A stretch of DNA of 64,000 nucleotides from Psychrobacter pygoscelis (GTDB lineage Bacteria; Pseudomonadota; Gammaproteobacteria; Pseudomonadales; Moraxellaceae). Location: the NCBI RefSeq assembly GCF_004335015.1, contig NZ_RQRU01000005.1:1-64000 (forward strand), in the 5' to 3' direction. The notes below the pieces were generated by a model. It worked only from the letters and a program-made list of their open reading frames with translations. It made no database searches and was not told the DNA's origin. This document shows positions 8,108 to 17,174 of this stretch, one piece after another; position 1 is the first letter of the stretch; each line of letters begins with the position of its first letter. The position numbers and the translations under genes were made by a program.

Positions 8108-8686
8108 TTATGCATAACGGGCTAATTTATCTTCAAGTTTCGCTTTTGCCTCAGGCCATTCATCCGCTGTCATACTGTACATAACCGTATCAGCAATAAC
8201 CCCATCTCGCCTAACTCGATTGCCCCTAATGACGCCATCTTTTGTTGCGCCTAAACGCTCTATGGCGTTTTGAGATCGATAGTTCTCACCATCGGTGCGC
8301 CAGCCAACCGTTTGATACTTTAAGGTTTCAAAGGCGTGCGTGAGTAGCATCAGTTTGCAGGCCGTATTCACATGAGTGCGCCAGTACGATTTGCCATACC
8401 ACGTATAGCCAATCTCTAGACGCTTTGCCTCGGGCAAAATATCATGATAGCTGGTCGAGCCAATCACTCTCCCTGAAGCCTCGTCAATAACGGCAAACGC
8501 CATCCTATTGTCCATTGAGACTGCGAGCCGGATATAATCAATGACGCTATCTGGCGTGGGCGCCGAGGTTACTTCTATCGTCCAAAGCTTGCCATCTTGA
8601 CAAGCCTCAGACAACCCTTCGGCATGCGCCATCGTTAATGATTCAAGGGTGACGCCGTGATAGGATAAGGGGATTGGGGCTAGCAT
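8108..8686 (-). CDS. GNAT-family N-acetyltransferase (RimJ/RimL type)
   Basis: Acetyl-CoA-dependent N-acetyltransferase of the RimJ/RimL-like branch. The 192-residue protein shows VIGSTSYHDI, RLEIGYTWYGKSYWRTHVNTACKLMLLTHAFE split over the acetyl-CoA-binding beta4-alpha3 region, and the typical NYRSQNAIERLGATKDG near 135-150. The substrate may be a protein N-terminus or a small amine and cannot be told. The start codon overlaps the tyrS stop in a TAATG junction, so the two genes are translationally coupled. Confidence 0.85.
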   Translation of the reverse strand: MLAPIPLSYHGVTLESLTMAHAEGLSEACQDGKLWTIEVTSAPTPDSVIDYIRLAVSMDNRMAFAVIDEASGRVIGSTSYHDILPEAKRLEIGYTWYGKSYWRTHVNTACKLMLLTHAFETLKYQTVGWRTDGENYRSQNAIERLGATKDGVIRGNRVRRDGVIADTVMYSMTADEWPEAKAKLEDKLARYA

Positions 8687-9921
8687 TAGGCTACTGTCAC
8701 CCGAGCAAATGCCTTTTTACCTGCTTGAATGACCACCGTCTGACCAGAGGTTAAACTAAAGCCAGCATCGACGACTTCATTATCGACTTTGACCGCACTA
8801 CGCTTGACCATATCTTTGGCGGCAGCGTTATTCTTAGCCAATTCTGCTTGGTTTAAGATTTGCGTAATAAACAGCGCCTCTTGTCCCTCTTCCAGCTCTA
8901 GCGTGACTTCTGGTAAATCTACTGGCAACTCACCATCGGCTAGTACATTACCCGCAGATTTATGAGCATTGGCTGCGGCTTCAGCATCATGAAAGCGCTC
9001 GATTAACTCTTCGGCTAGAATGCGCTTAATCTCTTGTGGGTTGCGACCGTTTTCCATCTCAGTCATTAAGGACTCGACCTCATCCATCGGCTTAAAGCTT
9101 AGGAACTCAAAGTAGCGGCGAATGAGCGTATCTGGCATAGATAGAATTTTTTGGTACATAGTACCGGGAGTGTCGTAGATGGCGACGTAATTGCCCAGTG
9201 ATTTGGACATTTTATTGACGCCATCAAGCCCCTCTAGGATAGGGACGGTAATACAAACTTGCGAGTCTTGACCGTAGCGGCCTTGCAAGGTGCGCCCCAT
9301 AAGTAAGTTAAAGGTCTGATCGGTACCGCCAAGCTCAACATCGGCCTTCAAAGCGATCGAATCATAGCCCTGAACGAGCGGGTATAAAAACTCATGGATG
9401 GAGATTGGGGTCTGCGCGGCATAGCGCTTGGAGAAGTCATCACGCTCGAGCATTCGCGAGACAGTCTGCTGGCTGGCAAGCTGAATCATATCGCCGGCGC
9501 TCATATCATTAAACCATTCAGAGTTAAAGACGACCTTGGTCTTGTCTTTATCCAAAATCTTAAAGACCTGTTCAGCATAAGTCTTAGCATTGGCCTTAAT
9601 CTGCTCTTCAGTCAGTGGTGGCCTTGTCGCATTTTTGCCAGAAGGATCACCAATTCTGGCGGTATAATCACCGATTAAGAAATAAATCTCATGGCCCAAG
9701 TCCTGAAAGTGCTTAAGCTTATTAATCAGTACTGTATGACCCAAATGCAAATCTGGCGCTGTTGGGTCAAAACCGGCCTTAATCTTAAGGGGGCGGTTTT
9801 CTTTAAGCTTAGCGATGAGGTCTTCTTCTGAGAGTATCTCGTGCGTGCCGCGTTGAATGATGGCAAGCTGCTCTTCTAAAGTTAAGTTCTGAGGATTATT
9901 TATAGTGGCGGTTTGGCTCAT
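8686..9921 (-). CDS. tyrS: Tyrosyl-tRNA synthetase
   Basis: Class I aminoacyl-tRNA synthetase that charges tRNA-Tyr in the cytosol. The protein has the HIGH-type motif HLGH, the tyrosine pocket [22 protein letters not shown] and the KMSKS signature within [12 protein letters not shown]-terminal S4-like RNA-binding domain covers about the last 65 residues. The length (411 residues) and KMSKS form fit the TyrRZ-type branch. I chose the ATG at 9921 (MSQTATI) because the longer frame opens with a TTG at 9942 without a better ribosome-binding site. It shares a TAATG junction with the downstream acetyltransferase gene. Confidence 0.95.
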   Translation of the reverse strand: MSQTATINNPQNLTLEEQLAIIQRGTHEILSEEDLIAKLKENRPLKIKAGFDPTAPDLHLGHTVLINKLKHFQDLGHEIYFLIGDYTARIGDPSGKNATRPPLTEEQIKANAKTYAEQVFKILDKDKTKVVFNSEWFNDMSAGDMIQLASQQTVSRMLERDDFSKRYAAQTPISIHEFLYPLVQGYDSIALKADVELGGTDQTFNLLMGRTLQGRYGQDSQVCITVPILEGLDGVNKMSKSLGNYVAIYDTPGTMYQKILSMPDTLIRRYFEFLSFKPMDEVESLMTEMENGRNPQEIKRILAEELIERFHDAEAAANAHKSAGNVLADGELPVDLPEVTLELEEGQEALFITQILNQAELAKNNAAAKDMVKRSAVKVDNEVVDAGFSLTSGQTVVIQAGKKAFARVTVA

Positions 9922-10055
9922 GGTCATCTCTAGTTTGATCAAATTTAGATAATTAATAGTGCGTAATAAATAATGTATAGTGGGATTATACTACTTTGAG
10001 TCGTATGCCGTCTCAACCCCTAAAATGGTTAATTTAACACTCTAATAAAAAGAAA

Positions 10056-10976
10056 ATGCAAATGAATCTTACTATTTATCAAGCTGATGCTTTTACCGAT
10101 CACGTATTTGGCGGTAATCCTGCCGCTGTTATTCCTTTAGAGTCATGGTTAGATGATGCTACATTACAAGCCATTGCTAGCGAGAATAATCTGTCAGAGA
10201 CCGCTTTTATTATCGCCATAGACGCCTCAGATACGACTACTGAAAATGATGTAGGACCAGACGAAAATGGACATCTAGCTTACGAGCTACGTTGGTTTAC
10301 GCCCGTCAGTGAAGTCGCTATGTGTGGTCACGCCACCTTGGCCACTGCCCATGTGCTATTTACCCATTTAGGCATTAATGGCTCACAAATCGAGTTCGTG
10401 ACTAAAAGCGGTACTTTGACGGTAGAGAAGCTTAACGACGGCTATTCAATGGACTTCCCTGCGGTTCCCAGTCAGTTATTGAAAATGGCAGAGGTACCTA
10501 ATGCTTTAATTGAAGGGTTAAACATCAACGTCAATAGAATTATCAATGTGAGCTTGGGAACTGACTATTTAGTTGAACTGGTCAGCCAAGCAGACGTCAA
10601 GGCGGTTACGCCAAAAATTACTCACTGGCAAAACTTAAACGCTCGCGGTGTCATAATCACGGCGCAAGCGGATAACGCAAACCTTGATGCTAATCCAGAC
10701 GCCAAAACAGACAATAAATCAGACGCTAAAGCCGACGTTGTTAGCCGTTGTTTTTATCCCAAAGAAGGTGTCGCTGAAGACCCTGTCACGGGTTCAGCAC
10801 ATTGCCAATTGACGCCATATTGGGCCGCTGAGTTAGGTAAAAATAAGCTGACGGCGGTTCAATTATCAAAACGACGCGGTTACCTTCACTGCGAGCTGGT
10901 CAAAAGCGAAAATAGCGAGCGTGTTAAATTAATCGGTAATGCTGTGGACTATATGGTGGGGCAGATTACGATTTAG
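10056..10976 (+). CDS. PhzF-family isomerase-like protein
   Basis: Protein of the PhzF (phenazine biosynthesis isomerase/epimerase) fold, which has two similar half-barrels. The 306-residue sequence shows YQADAFTDHVFGGNPAAV at the start, the catalytic Glu48 in NNLSETAFI, MCGHATLATAHVLF (89-102) and EDPVTGSAHCQ (241-251). A phenazine role is unlikely because no other phz gene is present; most such homologues have unknown substrates. A stretch at about 205-227 rich in Asp, Asn, Ala and Lys is inserted between strands of the second half and looks like low-complexity expansion. It is divergent from tyrS. Confidence 0.85.
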   Translation: MQMNLTIYQADAFTDHVFGGNPAAVIPLESWLDDATLQAIASENNLSETAFIIAIDASDTTTENDVGPDENGHLAYELRWFTPVSEVAMCGHATLATAHVLFTHLGINGSQIEFVTKSGTLTVEKLNDGYSMDFPAVPSQLLKMAEVPNALIEGLNINVNRIINVSLGTDYLVELVSQADVKAVTPKITHWQNLNARGVIITAQADNANLDANPDAKTDNKSDAKADVVSRCFYPKEGVAEDPVTGSAHCQLTPYWAAELGKNKLTAVQLSKRRGYLHCELVKSENSERVKLIGNAVDYMVGQITI

Positions 10977-11058
10977 AAGATAATTGTTATAAACTGCCTG
11001 CCACTACTTTATAACCTGATACACCTCAATTTTTAAGATACGAACTTAGGATTTTTTC

Positions 11059-12399
11059 ATGCCAACCCCTACCCCCTCCTCAACTCTAGATACAGAGCCT
11101 AACGACATTACTGACCTCGCCGACGCTTTATCCGAAACCTTATTCGATAGCTTTGACAATGGTTATTACATTGGCATGATGTCAGGTACCAGTCTAGATG
11201 GTTTGGATGCAGTGATTTGTCAGTTTGAGCATGATACCGACTCTGCTAGTACTGGTCCCACCAATAAAATTATCGCAAGCCATAGCAAAGACTTCACGCC
11301 GCAGCTACGAGATGTATTGCTCGCTTTATGTCAGCCTAACCGGGTTGACGAGCTTACCGGTATTAAAGTAGATTGCGAGCAACAGCCGCAAAGTGAATTG
11401 GACTGGTTTGGTTGGGCAAGCCGTGAATATGCAGAGTTTGCCAGTGATGTGGTGGCAGAGCTGCTCGAAAAATCTGACATTGATGCTGAGGCTATTTTGG
11501 CCATCGGCTGTCATGGTCAGACTGTACGCCATCGACCACAATTGGGCTTTAGCTTACAGCTCGTCGATGCCAATGTTATCGCCGAGCGTACTGGCATCAG
11601 CGTAGTAACAGATTTCCGTCGCCGCGATATGGCAGTGGGTGGTCAAGGTGCGCCACTCGCACCCGCTTTTCATTTGGCCCAGTTTGCCACTACCTCCACG
11701 AAAGGCGCTCAATCTAAAGACCGTATCATCGTCAATTTAGGCGGTATTGCTAATATTACTGTATTGCCGACTGGTCAAGCAGACAAAATCATCGGCTATG
11801 ATACAGGGCCTGCTAATAACTTACTCGACGCCTGGTATCAGCATCATATCGCGGTAGGTACTATTGTCTCAGACCAGACTCTCTATGACCAAGATGGCAG
11901 GTGGGCAGCAACTGGAACTATTCATCAGTCGTTACTAGCGCAGCTATTAACCCACCCCTACTTTGAGCGATCCGCTCCGAAAAGTACCGGCCGCGAAGAT
12001 TTTCATCTAGGTTGGCTCACGGCGCAAATTGCAGTAGTTGAGGAGCAGAACAAAGAAACTATCGCTCCCAAAGACGTTCAGGCAACCTTGATTATGTTTA
12101 CAGTGCAATCTCTTACTCGTGCTATCAATCACGAGGCGCAGCGCTTGGCTTTACCAAGTGGAGATATTATTGTCTGTGGTGGCGGAGCTTATAACACTTA
12201 TTTGCTAACAGCGTTGGACGCCGCACTACCAAACTGGCAGGTTCTGACCAGTGAGGCACTTGGTATTGCCCCGACTTGGGTTGAGGCTATGGCCTTTGCT
12301 TGGCTAGCGCGGCAGTCGATTATGGGCGAAGTGGGCAACCTACCAGCGGTTACCGGTGCGAGTAAAAGCGTGGTACTGGGTCAAGTGTGTTTTGGCTGA
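11059..12399 (+). CDS. anmK: Anhydro-N-acetylmuramic acid kinase
   Basis: Cytosolic kinase that phosphorylates 1,6-anhydro-MurNAc to MurNAc-6-phosphate in peptidoglycan recycling. The ATP-binding signature YIGMMSGTSLDGLDAV lies at 37-52. Further landmarks are GCHGQTVRH, VVTDFRRRDMAVGGQGAPLAPAF (broken across the active site), NLGGIANITV, GYDTGPANNLLD and VCGGGAYN. The protein is 446 residues, longer than the usual 370, because of about 35 extra Ser/Thr/Asp-rich residues at the N-terminus. The start has a TTAGGA ribosome-binding site. It lies between phzF-like and fabF genes but separated by gaps from both. Confidence 0.95.
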   Translation: MPTPTPSSTLDTEPNDITDLADALSETLFDSFDNGYYIGMMSGTSLDGLDAVICQFEHDTDSASTGPTNKIIASHSKDFTPQLRDVLLALCQPNRVDELTGIKVDCEQQPQSELDWFGWASREYAEFASDVVAELLEKSDIDAEAILAIGCHGQTVRHRPQLGFSLQLVDANVIAERTGISVVTDFRRRDMAVGGQGAPLAPAFHLAQFATTSTKGAQSKDRIIVNLGGIANITVLPTGQADKIIGYDTGPANNLLDAWYQHHIAVGTIVSDQTLYDQDGRWAATGTIHQSLLAQLLTHPYFERSAPKSTGREDFHLGWLTAQIAVVEEQNKETIAPKDVQATLIMFTVQSLTRAINHEAQRLALPSGDIIVCGGGAYNTYLLTALDAALPNWQVLTSEALGIAPTWVEAMAFAWLARQSIMGEVGNLPAVTGASKSVVLGQVCFG

Positions 12400-12436
12400 T
12401 GAGCAGCGGATAAAAAATTAGCAATCTGAGGAGTTA

Positions 12437-12468
12437 ATGGGTTGAGAACTCAGCGCTTATCAACCCAT
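12437..12468. other. Perfect 9-bp hairpin between anmK and fabF
   Basis: ATGGGTTGA (12437-12445) and TCAACCCAT (12460-12468) form a perfect stem around a 14-base loop. No T run follows on either strand. It may be a weak terminator for anmK or a processing site. Confidence 0.4.
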
Positions 12469-12482
12469 CAAAGTACAAATTA

Positions 12483-12500
12483 AGTTTACACCCGTAAACT
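12483..12500. promoter_or_regulatory. 18-bp palindrome upstream of fabF, candidate operator
   Basis: AGTTTACACCCGTAAACT has perfect 7-bp arms separated by four bases and lies 75 bases ahead of the fabF start. Its size and symmetry suit a TetR-type dimer, and the outer pattern AG--TAC...GTA--CT recalls the FabR/DesT operators that control fatty-acid genes. The regulator is not in the window, so the link is inference. Confidence 0.45.
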
Positions 12501-12575
12501 GATAGGTTATGCTTTTAGCATTCTTATTAATCTCTCTATTTTATTGATATAAAAAACAGCGACAGGACGACAGCA

Positions 12576-13895
12576 ATGACTCAAGGCAACAACTCTCAAA
12601 GCAAACCTGCCCACCATCAACGACCTGATCATCAGCGTGTGGTCATTACTGGCATGGGGGCAGTGACGCCGCTCGGCTTAGATGTAGCAACCAGCTGGCA
12701 AGGGGTAACTGAAGGTAAGAGCGGTATCAAATCCATCAGCCACTTTGACGCGGCCGACTATCGAGCGCAGTTTGCCGGTACTGTAGACGACTTTGATGCC
12801 AAAGATTTTATGAATGCCAAAGATGTCCGCCGCTATGATGAATTTATGCATTATGGTATCGCCGCCTCATCAATGGCGCTTGCCAATGCTGGGTTTGTCG
12901 AGCAAGTTAGCGCCGATGCTGCTCCTGTGCAACATGTCGATCCTGAGCGCTTCGGTATTGTCCTTGGCTCAGGCATTGGCGGTATCCAAACGATTGAGGA
13001 CAGCCGAGATACCTTACGCGATAAAGGACCAAAAAAAGTTTCGCCGTTTATTATTCCTGGTAGTATCGTCAATATGCCCGCAGGATTGGTCGCAATTAAG
13101 CACGGCCTTAAAGGTCCAAACTTGGCTGTGGCCACTGCGTGTACAACATCGACGCACGCCATTGGTCTAGCAGCACGTTTAATTGCTTATGGTGATGCTG
13201 ATGTTATGCTCGCGGGCGGCTGCGAAAAAGCCTCTAGTACACTAGGGCTATCTGGCTTTGCCGCTATGCACGCACTATCAACCCGTAACGATGAGCCAAC
13301 ACGCGCCAGTAGACCTTTTGATAAAGACCGTGATGGTTTTGTCATGGGTGATGGCGCAGGTGTATTGGTGTTAGAGAGCTTGGCTCATGCTAAAGCACGA
13401 GGCGCGACGATATTGGCAGAGGTAGCAGGCTTTGGTATGAGTGATGACGCCAGCCATATTACCGCACCACCAGAGAGCGGCGAAGGCGCAGCGCGAGCCA
13501 TGCAAATTGCCCTAAAAGATGCTGGAATCGACCCTCGTGATGTCGGTTATATCAATGCTCATGGGACCAGTACCCCAGCGGGTGATGTCGCAGAATCGAT
13601 GGCTATAGAAACTGTCTTTAGCGAGTGTAAAGACGACATTTTGGTCAGCTCTACTAAGTCTATGACTGGTCATTTGCTAGGCGCAGCGGGGGGTATCGAA
13701 GCTATATTTACCGTATTGGCGCTACAAAACCAGCTCGTACCACCGACCATCAATCTTGATAATACGGATGAGCAGTGCCGTCTTGACTATGTAGCGAATG
13801 AGGCTCGTAACGTCGAGCAGCTAAACTATGCCATATCTAATAGCTTTGGCTTTGGCGGTACCAATGGTTCATTGGTATTTGCTCGTTGGCAGTAG
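12576..13895 (+). CDS. fabF: Beta-ketoacyl-ACP synthase II
   Basis: Condensing enzyme of type II fatty-acid elongation, adding two carbons from malonyl-ACP to acyl-ACP. The Cys-His-His triad is visible as Cys189 (ATACTTSTHAI), His329 (NAHGTST) and His366 (GHLLGAAGGIEA), with Lys361 nearby. The C-terminal NSFGFGGTNGSLVF loop is also present. The protein is 439 residues because about 20 polar residues (HHQRPDHQ) precede the conserved VVITGMG start. It is not in a fab cluster: acpP and fabD are absent here, so this may be a second KAS II copy. A palindrome sits in its promoter region. Confidence 0.93.
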   Translation: MTQGNNSQSKPAHHQRPDHQRVVITGMGAVTPLGLDVATSWQGVTEGKSGIKSISHFDAADYRAQFAGTVDDFDAKDFMNAKDVRRYDEFMHYGIAASSMALANAGFVEQVSADAAPVQHVDPERFGIVLGSGIGGIQTIEDSRDTLRDKGPKKVSPFIIPGSIVNMPAGLVAIKHGLKGPNLAVATACTTSTHAIGLAARLIAYGDADVMLAGGCEKASSTLGLSGFAAMHALSTRNDEPTRASRPFDKDRDGFVMGDGAGVLVLESLAHAKARGATILAEVAGFGMSDDASHITAPPESGEGAARAMQIALKDAGIDPRDVGYINAHGTSTPAGDVAESMAIETVFSECKDDILVSSTKSMTGHLLGAAGGIEAIFTVLALQNQLVPPTINLDNTDEQCRLDYVANEARNVEQLNYAISNSFGFGGTNGSLVFARWQ

Positions 13896-13943
13896 ACTGG
13901 CAATTTATCATCTTGTCCTAGCGGCTTTTTATAATTATGTTGC

Positions 13944-13980
13944 GCTCGCATTGCTTCTATGTAAGTACTGCGGGCTTTTT
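13944..13980 (+). terminator. Probable fabF terminator
   Basis: GCTCGCA (13944-13950) pairs with TGCGGGC (13969-13975), one G-T pair, and is followed directly by TTTTT. It begins 48 bases after the fabF stop. The loop is 18 bases, longer than usual. Confidence 0.55.
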
Positions 13981-14073
13981 AGCTTTAGGCCCACCTCTAA
14001 GCCTATCTAAGCTTGCAGCTACTAGCTTTAGTTGCGTATCATAAGGGGATAATCAATAAGTTTTGGAAATACT

Positions 14074-14838
14074 ATGTCAGGGTATTCGTTTTCACTTCAA
14101 TTCCCGCAGCGCTGGATGCAAGCACCGGATCAAGTGCGTGGCTCCATCGTACAAGAGCTCAAAGACATTATGACGCTACTGCGCACTGAGACAACAGTCT
14201 CTGAGTTTGCTTTTACTCAGCCAGATTTAAACACGCATCTAGATGAGATCTATGCGCAAAAACGTGAACTAGCCGCAGCGCAACAAGCGGAACAGGAAAA
14301 AGAGCGTCTACGTCATGAAATCCTAGAAAAGCAGCGCCTCAACCGTGAACGCTTAGAGAAGGAGCGTGTCGAAAAAGCGCGCGTAGAACAAGAACAACAA
14401 CAAAAAGCGCTAGAAGAACAACAGCAACAAGAAAAACTACAAGCGCTCCGAGAAGCCCAGCAAAATGAAGACGCGCAAGCTGAAGCTGAGCAGCAGCAAC
14501 GCGATCAAGAGCGTCAACAAGCCAAAGCGCAGACTAGGCAAAAAAACACTGAAGCGGAACAGGATAATAAAAGTGCAGCAGCGAGCTTAGATACTACCAA
14601 TGCTGCCGATAATAATGCGCATACGTCCGATCCTAATAGTATTATTAGCTCTGCAAATGATAACCAAGCGCCTTCCGGCGGTTTAATAGAGTTGAATGAA
14701 GATCAACAAGCCTTCGTTCATGAGTTAGAGATGCGCATTGATGACTACCTGAGTGAGCAAATGGCAAAGATGTCAGAAGACCTTAAGTCTTGGCTGCACG
14801 ATGAAGTGCAAAGACAGCTTGCACGGTCAAATCAATAA
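14074..14838 (+). CDS. Hypothetical coiled-coil protein
   Basis: I do not recognise a named family. The 254-residue protein has a short folded-looking N-terminus (SGYSFSLQFPQRWMQAP), then a long Glu/Gln/Arg/Lys-rich coiled coil from about 65 to 165. A Ser/Asn/Asp-rich linker follows at about 165-208, and an amphipathic C-terminal segment, VHELEMRIDDYLSEQMAKM, at about 213-235. There is no signal peptide or membrane segment, which argues against TolA. The long coil suggests a cytosolic scaffold or filament-like protein. The gene ends at a bidirectional terminator shared with the aminopeptidase gene. Confidence 0.75.
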   Translation: MSGYSFSLQFPQRWMQAPDQVRGSIVQELKDIMTLLRTETTVSEFAFTQPDLNTHLDEIYAQKRELAAAQQAEQEKERLRHEILEKQRLNRERLEKERVEKARVEQEQQQKALEEQQQQEKLQALREAQQNEDAQAEAEQQQRDQERQQAKAQTRQKNTEAEQDNKSAAASLDTTNAADNNAHTSDPNSIISSANDNQAPSGGLIELNEDQQAFVHELEMRIDDYLSEQMAKMSEDLKSWLHDEVQRQLARSNQ

Positions 14839-14912
14839 TTATCCGGCCATTTAAATAACGAGACACCCCTTTGATGACCTGCGTGTACTATTAATAAAAT
14901 GACTACCCCCAC

Positions 14913-14943
14913 AAAAAAAGAGCCTAGTACTAGGCTCTTTTTT
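14913..14943. terminator. Bidirectional terminator
   Basis: AGAGCCTAGTACTAGGCTCT is a perfect palindrome flanked by a run of A upstream and a run of T downstream, so it works as an intrinsic terminator in both directions. It separates the convergent coiled-coil and aminopeptidase P genes. Confidence 0.9.
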
Positions 14944-14978
14944 ATGACCAAAATTATGTACTATATCGTCTTAGAACG

Positions 14979-16784
14979 CTAAATCGCTTGCGTGCGCTCA
15001 GTTAACCAAGTTAAAGCATCACCTGCTACGCGATCTTTTAATTCGTTAAATACCTGCTGGTGATAACCATTCAACCAATCCTTCTCATCTTGACGCAGTA
15101 ATGATGGTTCGATCAAGCGTGTATCGATTGGACATAGGGTAACGGTTTCGAAGTGCAGATAATCGCCAAACTCAGTCTCAGTAGGATTGGTAACTGGCTG
15201 GTTCACCACTAAGTTCTCGATACGGATACCCCACTTACCTTCGCGGTAAAGCCCTGGCTCATTGCTCGATATCATACCGGCCTTCATAGCGCGCTCAGGT
15301 GGTGTGCTGGCAGCATAAGCAATTACTTGCGGACCTTCATGAACGTTTAAGAAATAACCCACGCCATGCCCCGTACCATGACCATAGTCCATTTGCGCTT
15401 GCCATAATGGTGCACGGCAAATGGCATCAATGAGTGGAGAGGCAATGCCATCTGGGAAGCTAGCAACCGCTAGTGCGATATGGGCTCTTAGCACCATGGT
15501 AAAGTCACGCTTTTGCTCATCGCTGACCTTGCCGATACCAACGACTCGAGTAATGTCGGTCGTGCCGTTTTTGTACTGTGCCCCTGAGTCGATAAGTAGT
15601 AGGCCATCGCCATCTAAATAGCTGAACTTGTCTTCAACAGCGCGGTAGTGCGGCAATGCGCCATTTTCATTGTAGCCGGCAATGGTCGGAAAGCTTGGCG
15701 ACACATAGTTAGGCTGCTTGCTGCGCACGTCGATAAGCATGCTATCAACGTCTAGCTCACTCAAGCGCTCACCGGCGGCCAGACGCTGCTCAAAGCTGCT
15801 AAAGAACTCACAGAGGGCCGCGCCATCTTGACGCATCGCCTCGCGGACATGCTCAATATCGGCATCTGATTTAACAGATTTGAGCAAGGTACTAGGGGCG
15901 ATGCGCTCAATCATATGAATATCGTCATTGAGCTGCGCTAACGTGCCGACAGCGACTTTATTAGGATCTAATAGCAGTAAGTCATCAGGGGTCAGCTCGC
16001 TTAATGCTGCTTTGATGGTATCGTACTCAGCTACCTTGATACCTGCGGCCTCCAGTAACGTCGTTATCTCGGAGCTGACTTTGTTGATATCAACGAATAA
16101 GGTCGCGTCATTTTGAGTAATCAGCATGTGTGCGAGGAATACGGGATTATAGTCCACATCGCTGCCACGAAGATTGGTGAGCCAAGCGATATCATCAAGG
16201 CTTGAGATCAGGTGATGCGTAGCGCCACTCGCTTGCAGCTGCTCGCGCACTGCTGCCAGCTTGTCTTTGGCAGACTGCGACAAAAAGTCATCGTCATGGG
16301 CAAATAGCTTGGCGCTGGGCAAAGCTGGACGCTCTTGCCAAATCTCGGTAAGTACGTCTTGCTCAGTAATCAGGCGGATTTCTTTATCGTCAAAAGCGTC
16401 CGTTAAGCGGTCTTGCTCAGCGAGGGACAGCACATTACCATCAACCGCCACGCTACTTCCCTCACTCAGATGGTCGGCTAGCCAGTCGATATGGTTGGGC
16501 GCGCCTTTTTGTAGCTTTTGCAGGCTAATGCCGGTATCTGCTAACTGGTCCGCAGCTTGTACCCAGTAACGACTGTCTGTCCAAAGTCCGGCAAAGTCCT
16601 TCGTCACTACCAATGTACCGACCGACCCAGTAAATCCAGACAGCCACTTTCGCGCTTGCCAATACTCAGGTAAATACTCAGATAGATGCGGATCAGCAGA
16701 AGGGACGATAATAGCGTCTAAATCATTAGTAGTCAGCGTTTTACGAAGGTTATCGATGCGATCTTTAATAATTTGCTTACTCAT
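14979..16784 (-). CDS. pepP: Aminopeptidase P family (Xaa-Pro aminopeptidase)
   Basis: Metalloaminopeptidase of the M24B family that removes an N-terminal residue preceding proline. The protein has two creatinase-type N-terminal domains and a C-terminal pita-bread domain. Metal ligands are visible in LLIDSGAQYKNGTTDITR (two Asp), HGTGHGVGYFLNVHEGP (His) and SSNEPGLYR...GIRIENL (two Glu). At about 601 residues it belongs to the long, eukaryote-like APP1 group rather than the 440-residue E. coli PepP. I chose the ATG at 16784 (MSKQIIKDRID) because AGGATA precedes it; a longer frame reaches 16850 but adds a non-homologous hydrophobic stretch. Confidence 0.9.
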   Translation of the reverse strand: MSKQIIKDRIDNLRKTLTTNDLDAIIVPSADPHLSEYLPEYWQARKWLSGFTGSVGTLVVTKDFAGLWTDSRYWVQAADQLADTGISLQKLQKGAPNHIDWLADHLSEGSSVAVDGNVLSLAEQDRLTDAFDDKEIRLITEQDVLTEIWQERPALPSAKLFAHDDDFLSQSAKDKLAAVREQLQASGATHHLISSLDDIAWLTNLRGSDVDYNPVFLAHMLITQNDATLFVDINKVSSEITTLLEAAGIKVAEYDTIKAALSELTPDDLLLLDPNKVAVGTLAQLNDDIHMIERIAPSTLLKSVKSDADIEHVREAMRQDGAALCEFFSSFEQRLAAGERLSELDVDSMLIDVRSKQPNYVSPSFPTIAGYNENGALPHYRAVEDKFSYLDGDGLLLIDSGAQYKNGTTDITRVVGIGKVSDEQKRDFTMVLRAHIALAVASFPDGIASPLIDAICRAPLWQAQMDYGHGTGHGVGYFLNVHEGPQVIAYAASTPPERAMKAGMISSNEPGLYREGKWGIRIENLVVNQPVTNPTETEFGDYLHFETVTLCPIDTRLIEPSLLRQDEKDWLNGYHQQVFNELKDRVAGDALTWLTERTQAI

Positions 16785-17174
16785 AAGGTATCCTGTTGTA
16801 CGAGAAGTTTTGAATAAAAATAGCGAGATATTAATAAGAATGACACGCAAAGCGTGTCTGGTCAGCTAGCATGCGAAGCTAATAACGGGCGCTAATAGCG
16901 TTTGTTTTTTATTGAATGTTAAGTGCTGTTTATTAAATTATCTGCTCTATAAAAGCTTTGCTATGCCGCAGTGTTTAAATTAGTGTGACGCCATCCTAGA
17001 TTAGGTCGAAAAGTGGATTTTCAAGCCCTCGTGCTTATTCGCTCAATAGGCTTGATAGACCGCGGCAACTATAGTCGAGCTAAGTTGAGACGAACGCTAG
17101 GTACGGTCAAGATAAAAAACGCGCTACCAAGGCTGATAGCGCGTCTTATACTGCCCATTTAAGTGGATGCCAGC
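16785..17174. other. Gap between the POT transporter and pepP, with hairpins
   Basis: A gap of about 390 bases upstream of pepP and downstream of the POT transporter gene, both on the minus strand. It holds a perfect GACACGC-AAA-GCGTGTC hairpin (16842-16858) just ahead of pepP and the transporter's terminator at 17113-17144. The pepP promoter should lie in it, but I could not pick one out. No ORF is credible. Confidence 0.5.
17113..17144 (-). terminator. Terminator of the POT transporter gene
   Basis: On the minus strand ACGCGCTA and TAGCGCGT (plus positions 137-144 and 119-126 of the 17000s) form a perfect 8-bp stem with a 10-base loop, followed by a run of five or six T. It starts 31 bases after the transporter stop. 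Confidence 0.85.

Noticed and set aside
14074..14838. The coiled-coil protein as TolA
   Set aside because: It has no N-terminal membrane helix and no TolA C-terminal domain, and no tol/pal genes are nearby.
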